Source: Sulfurospirillum diekertiae
GTDB lineage: Bacteria; Campylobacterota; Campylobacteria; Campylobacterales; Sulfurospirillaceae
Assembly: GCF_002162315.1 (NCBI RefSeq)
Contig: NZ_CP021416.1
Location: 496,001-560,000 of the forward strand
Length of the DNA: 64,000 bases
Direction of reading: 5' to 3'
The notes under the pieces are model-generated. The model worked only from the letters and a program-made list of their open reading frames with translations, had not been told where the DNA came from and did no database searches. The position numbers and the translations under genes are program-made. Of this stretch, positions 28,919 through 39,021 are shown in pieces; position 1 is the first letter of the stretch; the number at the start of each line of letters is the position of its first letter.

Positions 28919-29668
28919 ATGATACAGCAAACACCCAAAACGAATATTTTTACATTGGCTCTTGGAGATACCTTTTCTCCAAGAGTTTTGCTCGTTTCTC
29001 TCCTCTCTTTTATTTTCACACTCTTCGTCTTTATAGGTGCTATTTGGCTTATTTTTGGAGGTGTTGGCGCTTTGTCCGCATGGATTGCACAGAGTTTACA
29101 GAGTTTTGAAGGTAGTGTGGAACAGAGTTGGTTTTTGAGTATGATTTCGCTTCTCTTCATTACCAAAACGATTGTAGCCATCCTCTTTTTCTTTACATCT
29201 GCTATGGTCGTTTACTATCTTTTTCTGATGGTCTATTCGGTTATCGTTGGACTATTTGCAAGCTATTTTATCAAAGAGATAGGTACACTCTATTATCCCA
29301 GTGTGGCATTTCGAGGCATTGGTTTGCTTAGTTACGTGTGGATAGTGCTTAAAACGCTTTTGTGGACAACGTTGATGTTTTTACTGCTCTCACCTTTGAT
29401 TTTTATTCCACTCTTTAACTTTGTGCTTTTAGTGCCTGTGTTTTATTTGTTTCATAAACTTTTGGTACTTGATGTTGCTTCAATGATTAATTCTAAAGAA
29501 GAGTATTTGTCGTTAAAGAAATTATACGCGGGGCAAATGAGAGGGATTTCTTTGATCTGTTTTGCACTAACAGTGATACCTTTTTTAGGTGTTGTGATTT
29601 ATCCCTACTATGTGATTGTAATGAGTCACTTTTTGTTTCGTAAAACAGAGGATTTCCGAGCCCTTTAG
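28919..29668 (+). CDS. EI24/CysZ-like membrane protein
   Basis: A 249-residue inner-membrane protein with five to six long hydrophobic segments. The pattern of two helices, a soluble loop and later helices with LFNFVLLVPVFYLFHKLL resembles the EI24 domain family that includes the sulfate permease CysZ. ATG 28919 is chosen over the overlapping GTG 28916. It begins 6 bases after the DUF945 gene and its stop overlaps the convergent asparaginase-like gene by 4 bases. Confidence 0.65.
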   Translation: MIQQTPKTNIFTLALGDTFSPRVLLVSLLSFIFTLFVFIGAIWLIFGGVGALSAWIAQSLQSFEGSVEQSWFLSMISLLFITKTIVAILFFFTSAMVVYYLFLMVYSVIVGLFASYFIKEIGTLYYPSVAFRGIGLLSYVWIVLKTLLWTTLMFLLLSPLIFIPLFNFVLLVPVFYLFHKLLVLDVASMINSKEEYLSLKKLYAGQMRGISLICFALTVIPFLGVVIYPYYVIVMSHFLFRKTEDFRAL

Positions 29669-30159
29669 CAGAGCTCAAAAATCCCTTTTTGTCTATTTTT
29701 ATAGATATTTCCATGGCTTGCAATTGCCCCATGCATGGCAAGATTGACCCCGTTTTTTTCTCGGCACATTAAGTCACCCAAAGCCATCATGAAATTGCTT
29801 GTTGCTTCAACGGTATCAATACTGAAAGGTACCATGGCACCTGTTAGGGTAATGATCTTATCTTTTACATGTAACGCTAAAAAAGTAGCGGTAACATCCA
29901 TGGTATCAGTACCATGAACGATTAAAATTTTAGAACACTTTGAAGATTGAATGGTTTTTACAATCAATTCACGATCATCTTCGCTCATCTCTAGACTGTC
30001 TTTATGAATGATGTTTAAAAGCTCATACGAGGTATTGTAACAGTAACGTAAAATGGACTCTACTGCGATGCCATCTTCTGGAACTTCAAGCTCACCTTTG
30101 AGAGGATTGTAGCGTTTATTAAATGTGCCACCTGTGTTAATAATAAGGATTTTTTCCAT
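29665..30159 (-). CDS. Asparaginase N-terminal-domain protein (short)
   Basis: A 164-residue protein with the asparaginase fold's first threonine loop (LIINTGGTFNKRY), the second active-site segment ILIVHGTDTMDVTA, and LTGAMVPFSIDTVEA. Full-length type I/II asparaginases have about 330 residues; only the catalytic N-terminal domain is here, ending cleanly with a stop, so it is a naturally short member rather than an obvious truncation. It starts 2 bases after the dnaX stop with AAAGG upstream, so it is co-transcribed with dnaX. Confidence 0.8.
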   Translation of the reverse strand: MEKILIINTGGTFNKRYNPLKGELEVPEDGIAVESILRYCYNTSYELLNIIHKDSLEMSEDDRELIVKTIQSSKCSKILIVHGTDTMDVTATFLALHVKDKIITLTGAMVPFSIDTVEATSNFMMALGDLMCREKNGVNLAMHGAIASHGNIYKNRQKGIFELC

Positions 30160-30161
30160 CG

Positions 30162-31838
30162 TCAAACCTTTTGGTGAATTTGAATCTTTTGAGGGTCAAA
30201 AAGCTCCGTTGCTCTTTGAACAAAAGGAGTATTGAGGACTTCTTTAGCATCAATTTCACGTTGACCTGCCATGATCGCACCTGCGGCACAGCTGTCGCTT
30301 TGAGGGGCACCTTCAAACTCCACACTTTCAATCATTGAAGAGCTTTGATCGTTTGCGCTTAGTTCTGCTTCGCTCATTTGTAATTCATAATTAGGATCAA
30401 ATGAAGGCTCAGGTTTTGATTCAGGTGGAAGTACATGCATTTTAGTAATTTTTATTTTTGTTTCCAGTCCAAAAAGCTCTTGGACAAAGTGCTTGATAAT
30501 GCCATAATTGGTATTCAGCGTTTTACTCGCTTCTCCTTCGGCACTTGAACTGAGCATAAGCTGTTCTTCTGAAAAACTATCAAACTGAATATGCTTTTTA
30601 AAACAATCACCCAGCTCTGCATTACGATCGAGCAATTTATCGCACAGACGGGCAAAAAGCATCTCAGAAGTGACGCCTTGATCTTTTACATGTAAAGACG
30701 TTTCTTCAGCTTCTGCAGGCGTTGTTGGTGCTTCTGAAACATCAGTTTTAGCATGGGCTGTTGTTGGGAGACGAAATTTTTCATTTTCAAGTGAGTCGAT
30801 CATCTCTTCAATCGTTTTAATATTGGTTGCTTCAATCATCTTAAAGAAGATCAATGAGAGCACAAAGCCGTTATTGGCATTGATGTATAAAAGACTTTTG
30901 GCTTCACTGAGAATCTTAAAGAAACGTTCATATAAAAGCGTTGAAAAACGGCGATCTTGGGCAAAAAAGGCATTTTTAAGATAAGCGATTAATTCATCAA
31001 TGACGATCTCGCACTCATAACTTTCGAGCTCTTTAATAATGCTTAGCATCTCACTTTTATTGCCACTTAAAATCGTTGTAAAAATTGTTTCAAGTTGGTT
31101 TGGATCTAAAAGACCAAGCATTGTTGCCACATTTTCAGGTGTGATATAGCCCTTTGAAAAAATGATTGCTTGATCCATGAGTGTCAGTGTATCACGCAAT
31201 GAACCGTTGCCTGCACGAGAAAGCATCTCCAATGCCTCTTTTTCATATTCAATATTTTCAAGATGAAGAATATGGCAGAGATGATTGACGACATCACTTT
31301 GCTTAATCTGTTTAAAACGGAAGTGTTGAGCCCTTGATAAAATCGTTGCAGGCAGTTTTAAAGGATCGGTCGTTGCCAAAATGAATTTGACATAACTAGG
31401 AGGCTCTTCCAGTGTCTTTAAAAGTGCGTTAAAGGCTTGAGTAGTGAGCATATGGACTTCATCAATGATAAAGATTTTAAAGCGTGCGCTAGTAGGTTTG
31501 TATTTGGTGCTCTCGATGAGTTCGCGAATATCATCAATACCACGATTGGATGCCGCATCCATCTCAATGATGTCAATATGACGGTTTTCATTCGCACTAA
31601 TGCAATGTTCACACACTTCACATGGCGTAGAGGTTGGACCTTGGTCACAGACAAGAGCCTTAGCAAAGATGCGTGCAGTGGATGTTTTACCACTCCCCCG
31701 TAGCCCAGAAAAGAGGTAGGCATGAGAGAGCCTATCTTGGTTAAGTGCTAAACTAAGCGTTTGAGTGATTGATTCTTGACCGATCAACTTATCAAACGAA
31801 GAGGGGCGGTATTTGAGAGCAAGTACTTGATGTGACAC
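30162..31838 (-). CDS. dnaX: DNA polymerase III subunits gamma/tau
   Basis: A 558-residue clamp-loader ATPase. Residues about 1-230 hold the AAA+ module with Walker A (SGLRGSGKTSTARIF), a zinc-binding cysteine set (CDQGPTSTPCEVCEHC), Walker B (FIIDEVHMLT), the SRC-equivalent LSRAQHFRFK, and sensor residues. A low-complexity linker precedes the tau-like C-terminal part. I see no A-rich programmed frameshift site that would make a separate gamma. The linker carries one exact palindrome (30685), read as LHVK. Confidence 0.95.
   Translation of the reverse strand: MSHQVLALKYRPSSFDKLIGQESITQTLSLALNQDRLSHAYLFSGLRGSGKTSTARIFAKALVCDQGPTSTPCEVCEHCISANENRHIDIIEMDAASNRGIDDIRELIESTKYKPTSARFKIFIIDEVHMLTTQAFNALLKTLEEPPSYVKFILATTDPLKLPATILSRAQHFRFKQIKQSDVVNHLCHILHLENIEYEKEALEMLSRAGNGSLRDTLTLMDQAIIFSKGYITPENVATMLGLLDPNQLETIFTTILSGNKSEMLSIIKELESYECEIVIDELIAYLKNAFFAQDRRFSTLLYERFFKILSEAKSLLYINANNGFVLSLIFFKMIEATNIKTIEEMIDSLENEKFRLPTTAHAKTDVSEAPTTPAEAEETSLHVKDQGVTSEMLFARLCDKLLDRNAELGDCFKKHIQFDSFSEEQLMLSSSAEGEASKTLNTNYGIIKHFVQELFGLETKIKITKMHVLPPESKPEPSFDPNYELQMSEAELSANDQSSSMIESVEFEGAPQSDSCAAGAIMAGQREIDAKEVLNTPFVQRATELFDPQKIQIHQKV
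30685..30696. repeat. Palindrome TTTACATGTAAA copy 8 (in dnaX)
   Basis: Exact copy in the low-complexity linker of dnaX, read as Leu-His-Val-Lys. Confidence 0.97.
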
Positions 31839-32001
31839 GTAAAGACCTTTATCTAATTTATAACCAATTTTACACTATTTCGAGATTTTTTCCAAAACCT
31901 CATTCTGCCAACATCATTGGCAATCTTTAGTGTCATAGTGGCTAACTCAATCAAAAAAGTTTTGCTTTTCTGACGTTCTGAACTAGACTTTTAAAAAAAG
32001 T

Positions 32002-33417
32002 CTAGTCATTCATAATAGAGAGTAGTTCTTCATTGTCCTTGGTTTTAAGCATTTTTGCATACAAGAATTTAAGTGCTTCAATGTCATCCATTTGGCTGAT
32101 AGCGCTTCTAAGAGCCCAGATTTTTTGAAGACGATCAGGAGTAAGAAGAAGCTCTTCTTTACGTGTTCCTGATTTCATGATGTTAATCGCTGGGTAGATT
32201 CTTCGATCTGAGATATTTCTATCAAGAACAATTTCGCTGTTACCGGTACCTTTGAACTCTTCAAAGATAACTTCATCCATTCGACTACCTGTCTCAATCA
32301 ATGCGGTTGAAATAATCGTCAAACTGCCGCCATTTTCAATATTTCTTGCAGCACCAAAGAAACGTTTTGGTTTATGCAATGCGTTGGCATCGACACCACC
32401 ACTTAAAACTTTACCACTTGAAGGAGTAACGGTATTGTAAGCACGTGCAAGACGGGTGATCGAGTCTAAAAGGATAATGACATCTTTGCCCATCTCAACG
32501 CGACGTTTAGCTTTTTCAATGACAAGGTTGGCGACACGAACATGATTGGATGCTGGCATATCAAACGTAGAGCTATAGACCTCACCTTGAACACAGCGTT
32601 GCATGTCGGTCACCTCTTCAGGTCTCTCATCGACAAGCAGAACAATGAGTTCAGATTCTGGGTGGTTACGTGCGATGCCATGAGCAAGCTCTTTCATAAG
32701 TTCGGTTTTACCACTTCTTGGAGGGGCAACGATCAACCCACGTTGACCTTTACCGATTGGGGTAAAAAGATCCAGTACACGACCGGTGATTTTCATTGGA
32801 TCGTATTCAAGTTTGATTTTTTCAGTTGGGTAAAGGGGTGTTAGGTTTTCAAAAAGAGGGCGTTTTTTGCTCTCTACAAGAGGAAGATAGTTGATGGCTT
32901 CAATTTTAAGAAGGGCGTAGTAACGCTCTTGATCTTTGGGAGGTCTCACTTGTCCTGTAACGATGTCACCGGTACGAAGCGCAAATTTTTTAACTTGGGT
33001 ACTGCTAACGTAGGCATCGTTGGCGCTGTCGGAGAAGTTGGCATCCGTAGCACGTAGGAAACCATACCCTTCACCCGCAATCTCTAAAATACCCGTAAAC
33101 AGAATGAATCCACCTTGGTTGACTTGAGATTTTAAGATCTCAAACATTAAATCTTGACGTTTAAGTTCATTGGGGTTTTCAATGCCAAGTTCAGCAGCAA
33201 TCTCTAAAAGTTTTTCAAGTGGCGTCGTTCTTAGACCCTCAATTTTGTAGCCATCTACGGGAATATGGGTTCGTGATTTGTTATAGTGTGTTGGTTTTGC
33301 TTGTACGTTTCCATTTGTATTACCGTTGGGTTGGGTTGTATTCGCGCAGGGTTGATTGTTTGAGGTGGGAGTGTTTCCGCTCATTGTGCCTTCTTTGTTG
33401 TTAGTTTGATCGTTCAT
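32002..33417 (-). CDS. rho: Transcription termination factor Rho
   Basis: A 471-residue RNA-dependent helicase that terminates transcription. Residues 1-45 form an Asn/Thr/Gln-rich low-complexity extension. Then come the N-terminal Rho domain, the RNA-binding cold-shock-like domain ([14 protein letters not shown]) and the ATPase domain with Walker A ([15 protein letters not shown]), Walker B ([16 protein letters not shown]) and the Q-loop. The 200-base leader upstream contains an inverted repeat (ACTACTTT / AAAGTAGT) that could take part in autoregulation. Confidence 0.95.
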   Translation of the reverse strand: MNDQTNNKEGTMSGNTPTSNNQPCANTTQPNGNTNGNVQAKPTHYNKSRTHIPVDGYKIEGLRTTPLEKLLEIAAELGIENPNELKRQDLMFEILKSQVNQGGFILFTGILEIAGEGYGFLRATDANFSDSANDAYVSSTQVKKFALRTGDIVTGQVRPPKDQERYYALLKIEAINYLPLVESKKRPLFENLTPLYPTEKIKLEYDPMKITGRVLDLFTPIGKGQRGLIVAPPRSGKTELMKELAHGIARNHPESELIVLLVDERPEEVTDMQRCVQGEVYSSTFDMPASNHVRVANLVIEKAKRRVEMGKDVIILLDSITRLARAYNTVTPSSGKVLSGGVDANALHKPKRFFGAARNIENGGSLTIISTALIETGSRMDEVIFEEFKGTGNSEIVLDRNISDRRIYPAINIMKSGTRKEELLLTPDRLQKIWALRSAISQMDDIEALKFLYAKMLKTKDNEELLSIMND

Positions 33418-33617
33418 GAAGCTAGAGTCTCTTAATATGGTGAAAGATTCCCAAAGATAGAGTTGCTTGAGTCGATTGTTATGAGACTACTTTGTGAGAA
33501 TTTCTAAAAAGTAGTGATGGTGTAATTTTAGTCAAAGTGGCAAGATTTGTCAAGGTGGGCTAAAGAGAAAAAAGATAAAATGGCGCTCATAAATTGTAAG
33601 CTCAAAAGAAGTAAAGA

Positions 33618-34295
33618 ATGAATGATTTAGTGCATTTGGCAATTATTATGGATGGCAATGGCAGATGGGCGCAGCGCCAAGGAAAAGAGCGCTCTTTTGG
33701 ACATAAAGAAGGCGCTAAAAAAGTACGAGAGATTACCAAATATGCTGCAAAGATGGGTATTAAATACCTTACACTCTACGCTTTTAGCACCGAAAACTGG
33801 AATCGCCCCAAAGCCGAAGTAAGCGTTTTGATGAAACTGCTTTCCAAGTATTTGCACAGCGAAATTCCTATACTTCTTGAAAACAACATCTGTTTTGACG
33901 TGATTGGCGATATGAGCAAACTTTCATCCTCTTTGCAAAAAGAGATCGCTTATGCTAAAGAAGCAACAAAACATTGTTCTGGACTGAGACAAATTTTGGC
34001 GATCAACTATGGTGCCCAAGATGAGATTCTTCGTGCCATCAATAAATCTTTACATGTAAAGGGTGAAATTACCAAAGAGATCTTAGAATCTCACCTCGAT
34101 ACAGCAGGTATTCCTTCTGTGGATCTGCTTCTTCGAACAGGGGGAGATTGTCGTCTTTCGAACTTTTTGTTGTGGCAATCTGCGTACGCAGAACTTTTCT
34201 TCACAAAAACCTTATGGCCTGAATTTTCAATGGGAGAATTAGAAGCCATTATTTCCGAATATAAAACATCCGAAAGACGATATGGCAAAGTTTAG
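33618..34295 (+). CDS. uppS: Undecaprenyl diphosphate synthase
   Basis: A 225-residue cis-prenyltransferase producing the C55 lipid carrier for peptidoglycan and other envelope polymers. Motifs are HLAIIMDGNGRWAQRQG with the catalytic Asp, GHKEGAKK, LYAFSTENWNRP and the C-terminal DLLLRTGGDCRLSNFLLWQSAYAEL (by position, about 178-202). The copy of the palindrome at 34049 encodes LHVK in a surface-type loop. Confidence 0.96.
   Translation: MNDLVHLAIIMDGNGRWAQRQGKERSFGHKEGAKKVREITKYAAKMGIKYLTLYAFSTENWNRPKAEVSVLMKLLSKYLHSEIPILLENNICFDVIGDMSKLSSSLQKEIAYAKEATKHCSGLRQILAINYGAQDEILRAINKSLHVKGEITKEILESHLDTAGIPSVDLLLRTGGDCRLSNFLLWQSAYAELFFTKTLWPEFSMGELEAIISEYKTSERRYGKV
34049..34060. repeat. Palindrome TTTACATGTAAA copy 9 (in uppS)
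   Basis: Exact copy, extended to CTTTACATGTAAAG, inside uppS, read as Leu-His-Val-Lys. Confidence 0.97.
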
Positions 34296-34421
34296 CCAAG
34301 AAACAAAAACATGACATTTTAAAAATGGTATAATTAGAAAGAATTACAAATATCAATAAACAGAATAGTGCTATACTAATGTGAGAAGTTTTGATAATTC
34401 GTTAAACTATAGTGAGTTATC

Positions 34422-37400
34422 ATGAAAAAAATAATTTTAATTGTCTTATTTTGCTTATGTCAATATGTAAGTGCTGAAGAGGCTCTTCGTCTTGGAATTT
34501 TAGCGTTTCGCCCAAAAGAGCAGGCGCTACTTCAGTGGCAACCTTTTGCAACTTACCTTCAAAATGCTATTGGGAAACCTATATCCCTTCACATCTATAA
34601 TTATCCAGAATTCACACAAGCGGTTGCCAATCATGAGGTTGACATCATCTTGACCAATCCAGGGCATTACATCGTTTTAAAAAATAAGTTCAAACTCTCT
34701 GCACCTCTTGTTACTCAAATCACACAAAAAAATAATTTTACACTCACCCAATTTGCAGGAGTAATGTTTACACGTCACGATTCACCTATTTTAACATTAC
34801 ATGATATGGAATATAAACAGATCGCAGTAACCGATACCAATTCTCTTGGTGGGTATCAGATGCAAGCCTATGAGTTGGCAAACAGCGGTATTGACCCTCA
34901 TGATACGCGTTTAGTCATAACTGGAATGCCACACGACAAGATTATTGAAGCGGTACTTTCCCATAAAGCCGATGTGGGATTTGTGCGTACGAATGTCCTT
35001 GAAGATATGATTCATGAGGGGAAATTAGCATTATCTGATATTAAAATTATCAATGAACAAAAAGATTTGAACTTTCCTTTTATTCACTCAACAAAACTTT
35101 ATCCCGAATGGCCTTTGGTCGTTGTCCCGGGGTTTGATGAGCATATTGCACGTACCCTAACCGTAGCGCTTTTAGCGTTGCCATCCCAGAGTGAAGCAGC
35201 TACCCGTGCTCAGATTTATGGATTTACGGTTCCTGCGGATTACAAGGGGGTAGAAGATGCGCTGCGAATGCTTCGTGTACCACCTTTTGAAGAAGCGCCT
35301 AATTTTACCTTAGCAGATTTTTGGTCACGATATTCTAATTACATCACAGGGATATTAACTGTTTTCCTTGTTTTTCTTATGAGTATTGGCGCGCAGTTGT
35401 ATAGGCAAAACAAACAAATACGTCAAAATGAAAAATACCTACTTTCGGCTCAAGATAGCTTGCAAAGTACCTTAGATGCCATTCCTGATGCTCTTTTTGA
35501 AATGAGTTTAGAGGGTGTTTATTTTCGTGTGGGAAGAGCGCATGCTCATTTTTCTTCTATGTTGGAAAATTTTATTGGTAAAAATGTGAATGAGATTTAT
35601 CCAAGTCACGTTGCCCTTGTTTTTATGGAAGCATTACAGGAAGCCAATAAAAAAGGGCGTGCTTTTGGGTTTCAGTATGCTTTAGAGGGAACTCATAAAC
35701 TCTTTTGGTTTGAGCTTTCGGTCTCTAAGAAAAAAGAACCCCATAAAATGGCACATTTTATTGTGTTATCGCATGATATTACCGATCGTAAAGAGACAGA
35801 AGCAAAACTCAAACTCGCCGCAAGTGTGTTTACGTATGCTAGGGAAGGTATTATGATTACCAATGCTTCAGGCGAGATCGTTGAGGTTAATGATACCTTT
35901 ACATGTATTACAGGGTATACCCATGAAGAAGTTATTGGGCACAATCCACGCCTGTTAAAATCGGGAAGGCAAGGAGACTCTTTTTACAAGCAAATGTGGC
36001 AGTCGCTCCTTGAAAAAGGGCATTGGTATGGTGAAATCTCTAACCGCCGTAAATCGGGTGAAGTTTATATTCAAATGACCAGCATCAGTGCGGTTTATGA
36101 TGAAAAAAGGGTTATCCAGTCATATGTTGCCCTTTTTACAGATATTACAACGATGAAAGAACATGAAAAGCAACTTGAATACATTGCCCATTACGATGCA
36201 CTTACTTCCCTCCCGAATCGTGTTTTATTTGCAGATCGACTCAGACAAGCGATGGTACAAACAGAGCGAAGGAAAAAAGAGTTAGCGGTTGTTTATTTGG
36301 ATCTTGATGGTTTTAAGGCGATCAATGACCAATACGGGCATCATATAGGCGATGAGCTTTTGGTGATTATTGCAGAACGTATGGAGGAGGCTCTTCGTCA
36401 GGGCGATACGATATCAAGGCTTGGTGGCGATGAGTTTGTCGCTGTCTTGACAGATCTTGAAAGCTTAGAAGAGTGCAGACCTATTTTAGATCGTCTTTTG
36501 CAAGCAACATCAGACCCTATTGTGATCAATGACAACATTATCCAAGTCTCTAGTAGCATCGGTGTGACGCTGTACCCGAAAGATGGTGTGGATGCAGAAC
36601 AGCTTTTAAGGCATGCTGATCTTGCAATGTATCAGTCTAAACAGTCGGGGAAAAACCGTTACCACTTCTTTGATATAGAGTATGACAAGGCGATCCAACA
36701 GCAAAATGCAAGTCTTGGAAATATTTTATCGGCGATTGCAAACGATGAGTTTATTCTCTATTACCAGCCCAAAGTGAACCTTAAAACACATGAATTGATC
36801 AGTGTTGAAGCGTTGATACGGTGGCAACACCCTGAAAAAGGCTTTTTGCTTCCACATGCTTTTTTGCCGATTGTAGAAGATCATGTACTGAGCATTAAAT
36901 TGGGTGAGTGGGTCATTGAGCGAGCATTTAAACAGATGAGTGATTGGATCAAAAAAGGATTGCCTCTTGCTGTGAGCATTAATGTCGGTGCAAGACAACT
37001 TCAAGATGCAAACTTTACGGATTATCTACAAACCATGTTGTTTCGTTATCCGGAGGTGCCATCGCATCTTATTATATTAGAAATTTTAGAAACCAGCGCA
37101 CTGGAAGATATGGTGCATGTTTCGCAAATCATGCATGCGTGTAAAACCTTAGGCGTTCGTTTTGCCCTAGATGATTTTGGTACGGGGTATTCGTCGCTCA
37201 GTTATCTTAGAAAATTGCCAATCGATATTTTAAAAATCGACCAAAGCTTTATCTGCAATCTTCTACATGACCGAGATGACCTTGCCATTGTTGAAGCGAT
37301 TGTGGGCTTAAGTAAAGCGTTTGATCTGAGTGTTGTTGCCGAAGGTGTTGAGACGCAAGAACATGCAGAGCTTCTCTTAAAACACGGCTGTGAGTTAGCA

Positions 37401-37475
37401 CAAGGCTACGGCATCGCACGCCCAATGCACCCAGATGCTATCATTGATTGGAAAAAGACCAGTTCTTACATGTAA
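34422..37475 (+). CDS. PhnD-like sensor with PAS, GGDEF and EAL domains
   Basis: A 1017-residue hybrid. Order: signal peptide (residues 1-18), a periplasmic PhnD/phosphonate-type binding domain (about 20-285, with LRLGILAFRPKEQ and VDIILTNPGHYIVL), a membrane helix (about 305-328), two PAS domains (about 345-460 and 465-590; the second has ITNASGEIVEVNDTF), GGDEF (GGDEF near 668-672) and EAL (VEALIRWQHP near 793, ALDDFGTGYSSLSYL, ILKIDQSFI). Both catalytic motifs are canonical. It probably couples an oxyanion or small-ligand signal to c-di-GMP. The gene ends in a one-mismatch palindrome copy (37465), whose ATG-TAA supplies its stop codon. Confidence 0.93.
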   Translation: MKKIILIVLFCLCQYVSAEEALRLGILAFRPKEQALLQWQPFATYLQNAIGKPISLHIYNYPEFTQAVANHEVDIILTNPGHYIVLKNKFKLSAPLVTQITQKNNFTLTQFAGVMFTRHDSPILTLHDMEYKQIAVTDTNSLGGYQMQAYELANSGIDPHDTRLVITGMPHDKIIEAVLSHKADVGFVRTNVLEDMIHEGKLALSDIKIINEQKDLNFPFIHSTKLYPEWPLVVVPGFDEHIARTLTVALLALPSQSEAATRAQIYGFTVPADYKGVEDALRMLRVPPFEEAPNFTLADFWSRYSNYITGILTVFLVFLMSIGAQLYRQNKQIRQNEKYLLSAQDSLQSTLDAIPDALFEMSLEGVYFRVGRAHAHFSSMLENFIGKNVNEIYPSHVALVFMEALQEANKKGRAFGFQYALEGTHKLFWFELSVSKKKEPHKMAHFIVLSHDITDRKETEAKLKLAASVFTYAREGIMITNASGEIVEVNDTFTCITGYTHEEVIGHNPRLLKSGRQGDSFYKQMWQSLLEKGHWYGEISNRRKSGEVYIQMTSISAVYDEKRVIQSYVALFTDITTMKEHEKQLEYIAHYDALTSLPNRVLFADRLRQAMVQTERRKKELAVVYLDLDGFKAINDQYGHHIGDELLVIIAERMEEALRQGDTISRLGGDEFVAVLTDLESLEECRPILDRLLQATSDPIVINDNIIQVSSSIGVTLYPKDGVDAEQLLRHADLAMYQSKQSGKNRYHFFDIEYDKAIQQQNASLGNILSAIANDEFILYYQPKVNLKTHELISVEALIRWQHPEKGFLLPHAFLPIVEDHVLSIKLGEWVIERAFKQMSDWIKKGLPLAVSINVGARQLQDANFTDYLQTMLFRYPEVPSHLIILEILETSALEDMVHVSQIMHACKTLGVRFALDDFGTGYSSLSYLRKLPIDILKIDQSFICNLLHDRDDLAIVEAIVGLSKAFDLSVVAEGVETQEHAELLLKHGCELAQGYGIARPMHPDAIIDWKKTSSYM

Positions 37476-37480
37476 AAGTC

Positions 37481-37498
37481 TTGATTGAGATCAATCAA
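37481..37498 (+). promoter_or_regulatory. FNR/CRP-family operator before hcp
   Basis: TTGATTGAGATCAATCAA is an 18-bp inverted repeat containing the FNR consensus TTGAT-N4-ATCAA (37481-37494). A -10-like TAAGAT lies at 37521-37526, putting the site centre about 42-44 bases before the expected transcription start, the class II activator position. This fits hcp induction by low oxygen or nitrosative stress through an FNR-family regulator. Confidence 0.75.
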
Positions 37499-37554
37499 TG
37501 ACATCATTTTGTCCTCTTGCTAAGATACGGGAAATTTTTCAAAGAGGATAAAAA

Positions 37555-38886
37555 ATGTCTTTAAACATGTTATGTGATCAATGCTCTATGAGTGCCATCG
37601 GTGGCTGCGGCTCAAAAGGTCAAGATGTTGGAACGTGTGGCAAAGATGCCAATTTGGCGAAACTTCAAGACATCATGATTTACGGTCTTAAGGGTTTAAG
37701 TGCGTACAGAACGCATGCCAATGAATTTGGTGCTAATACCAAAGAAGTCGATGACGTCATCGCACAAACACTTTACTTTACCCTCACCAATGTCAACTTT
37801 AACTTTGACGATCACATCGCTCAACTGATGAAAATCGGCTCTGCAGGTGTTAAAATGATGGACATCTTAAGTGATGCACACATCTCTCACCTTGGCGTTC
37901 CAACGCCTGTTCAAATCAGTCAAAACAGAGCTGAAGGTAAAGCGATCTTGGTCAGCGGTCACAATCTTGATATGTTCTTAGAGCTTTTGAAACAAACCGA
38001 AGGTAAAGGCATCAATATTTATACGCATTCAGAAATGCTTCCAGCACATGCGTACCCAGAGCTTAAAAAATACCCTCACCTTAAAGGTAATATCGGTAAA
38101 TCATGGTTTGATCAAACGAAACTCTTCGAGCAATGGGGCGGAACTATCATTGTCAACACCAACTGTATCGTTCCTCCAAAATCAAACGCAACCTATGTCG
38201 ATAGACTCTACACCTATGACATCGTCGGCATCAAAGAGGGCAAAAAAATCCACAATAACGACTTTAGCGAAGTTATCGCTCAAACATTGGCACTTCCTGA
38301 TGTAACAGGTTTTGACAGTGACGAAACGCTCGTAACAGGTCACCACTATAAAACCATCCTCGGTCTTGCGCCTCAAATTCTTGAAGCGGTACAAGCGGGC
38401 AAAATCAGCCAGTTCTTCGTCATCGCGGGTTGTGACGCTCCAGGAAGTGGTGGCGAATATTACAGAAAAATGGCAGAGAGCTTACCAAATGACTGCGTCA
38501 TCTTGACATCAAGTTGCGGTAAATTTAGATTTAACGACATCGACTTTGGAACCGTTGCAGACACAGGCATCCCTCGTTACCTCGACCTTGGTCAATGCAA
38601 CGACAGCAATGGCGCTGTACACATCGCACTAGCCCTTGCAGGCGCACTTGGCGTAACCGTTCACGATCTCCCTGTTTCGATTGTCTTGAGTTGGATGGAG
38701 CAAAAAGCAGTTCTTATTCTTCTAGGACTCTTTAGCCTTGGCATTAAAAATATCTACCTAGGACCAAAACCACCACAATTTGTCAACGACGACATCTTCG
38801 CGTTCTTGCAAGAGAACTTTAACTTGCATTTGACGGATGATGCGGCAAGTGACGTGGAAAAATTGTTGCTTAAAAAACCTGCGTAA
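37555..38886 (+). CDS. hcp: Hybrid cluster protein (hydroxylamine reductase / NO-related)
   Basis: A 443-residue iron-sulfur-oxygen cluster protein implicated in nitric oxide and hydroxylamine detoxification. The N-terminal cluster cysteines are C7, C10, C18 and C28. Hybrid-cluster ligands can be seen in NTNCIVPP, IAGCDAPGSGG and TSSCGKFRFND. It is shorter than the 540-550-residue classical enzymes, with the helical insertion missing, as in the compact class. AGAGGATAAAA precedes ATG 37555. Regulation is probably through the FNR-type palindrome upstream. Confidence 0.95.
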   Translation: MSLNMLCDQCSMSAIGGCGSKGQDVGTCGKDANLAKLQDIMIYGLKGLSAYRTHANEFGANTKEVDDVIAQTLYFTLTNVNFNFDDHIAQLMKIGSAGVKMMDILSDAHISHLGVPTPVQISQNRAEGKAILVSGHNLDMFLELLKQTEGKGINIYTHSEMLPAHAYPELKKYPHLKGNIGKSWFDQTKLFEQWGGTIIVNTNCIVPPKSNATYVDRLYTYDIVGIKEGKKIHNNDFSEVIAQTLALPDVTGFDSDETLVTGHHYKTILGLAPQILEAVQAGKISQFFVIAGCDAPGSGGEYYRKMAESLPNDCVILTSSCGKFRFNDIDFGTVADTGIPRYLDLGQCNDSNGAVHIALALAGALGVTVHDLPVSIVLSWMEQKAVLILLGLFSLGIKNIYLGPKPPQFVNDDIFAFLQENFNLHLTDDAASDVEKLLLKKPA

Positions 38887-38912
38887 GGTTTACATGTAAA
38901 GATGGGGAAGCC
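38873..38912 (+). repeat. Direct repeat, left copy (end of hcp)
   Basis: The last codons of hcp and following bases (TTAAAAAACCTGCGTAAG, then the palindrome, then GATGGGGAAG) recur with a few changes at 39543-39585, on the other side of the lipocalin gene. Confidence 0.75.
38889..38900. repeat. Palindrome TTTACATGTAAA copy 10
   Basis: Exact copy 3 bases after the hcp stop codon. Confidence 0.97.
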
Positions 38913-38926
38913 TTGAGAGAGGCTTC
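38907..38926 (+). terminator. Rho-independent terminator after hcp
   Basis: GAAGCCT / AGGCTTC stem with a 6-base loop, followed by TCTTTGTCTTT. Confidence 0.7.
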
Positions 38927-39021
38927 TCTTTGTCTTTACATGCATCAATTAAACCCAAAATGAGAGTTTAGAAATAGTCTTTTGAGTGTATACTTTTAAC
39001 ATTACTCAAAAGGGAGTCATT

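Noticed and set aside
35898-35909. TTTACATGTATT in the PhnD-GGDEF-EAL gene and similar ones near 18511, 54417 and 60712
   Set aside because: Two or more mismatches in AT-rich DNA; not counted as copies.
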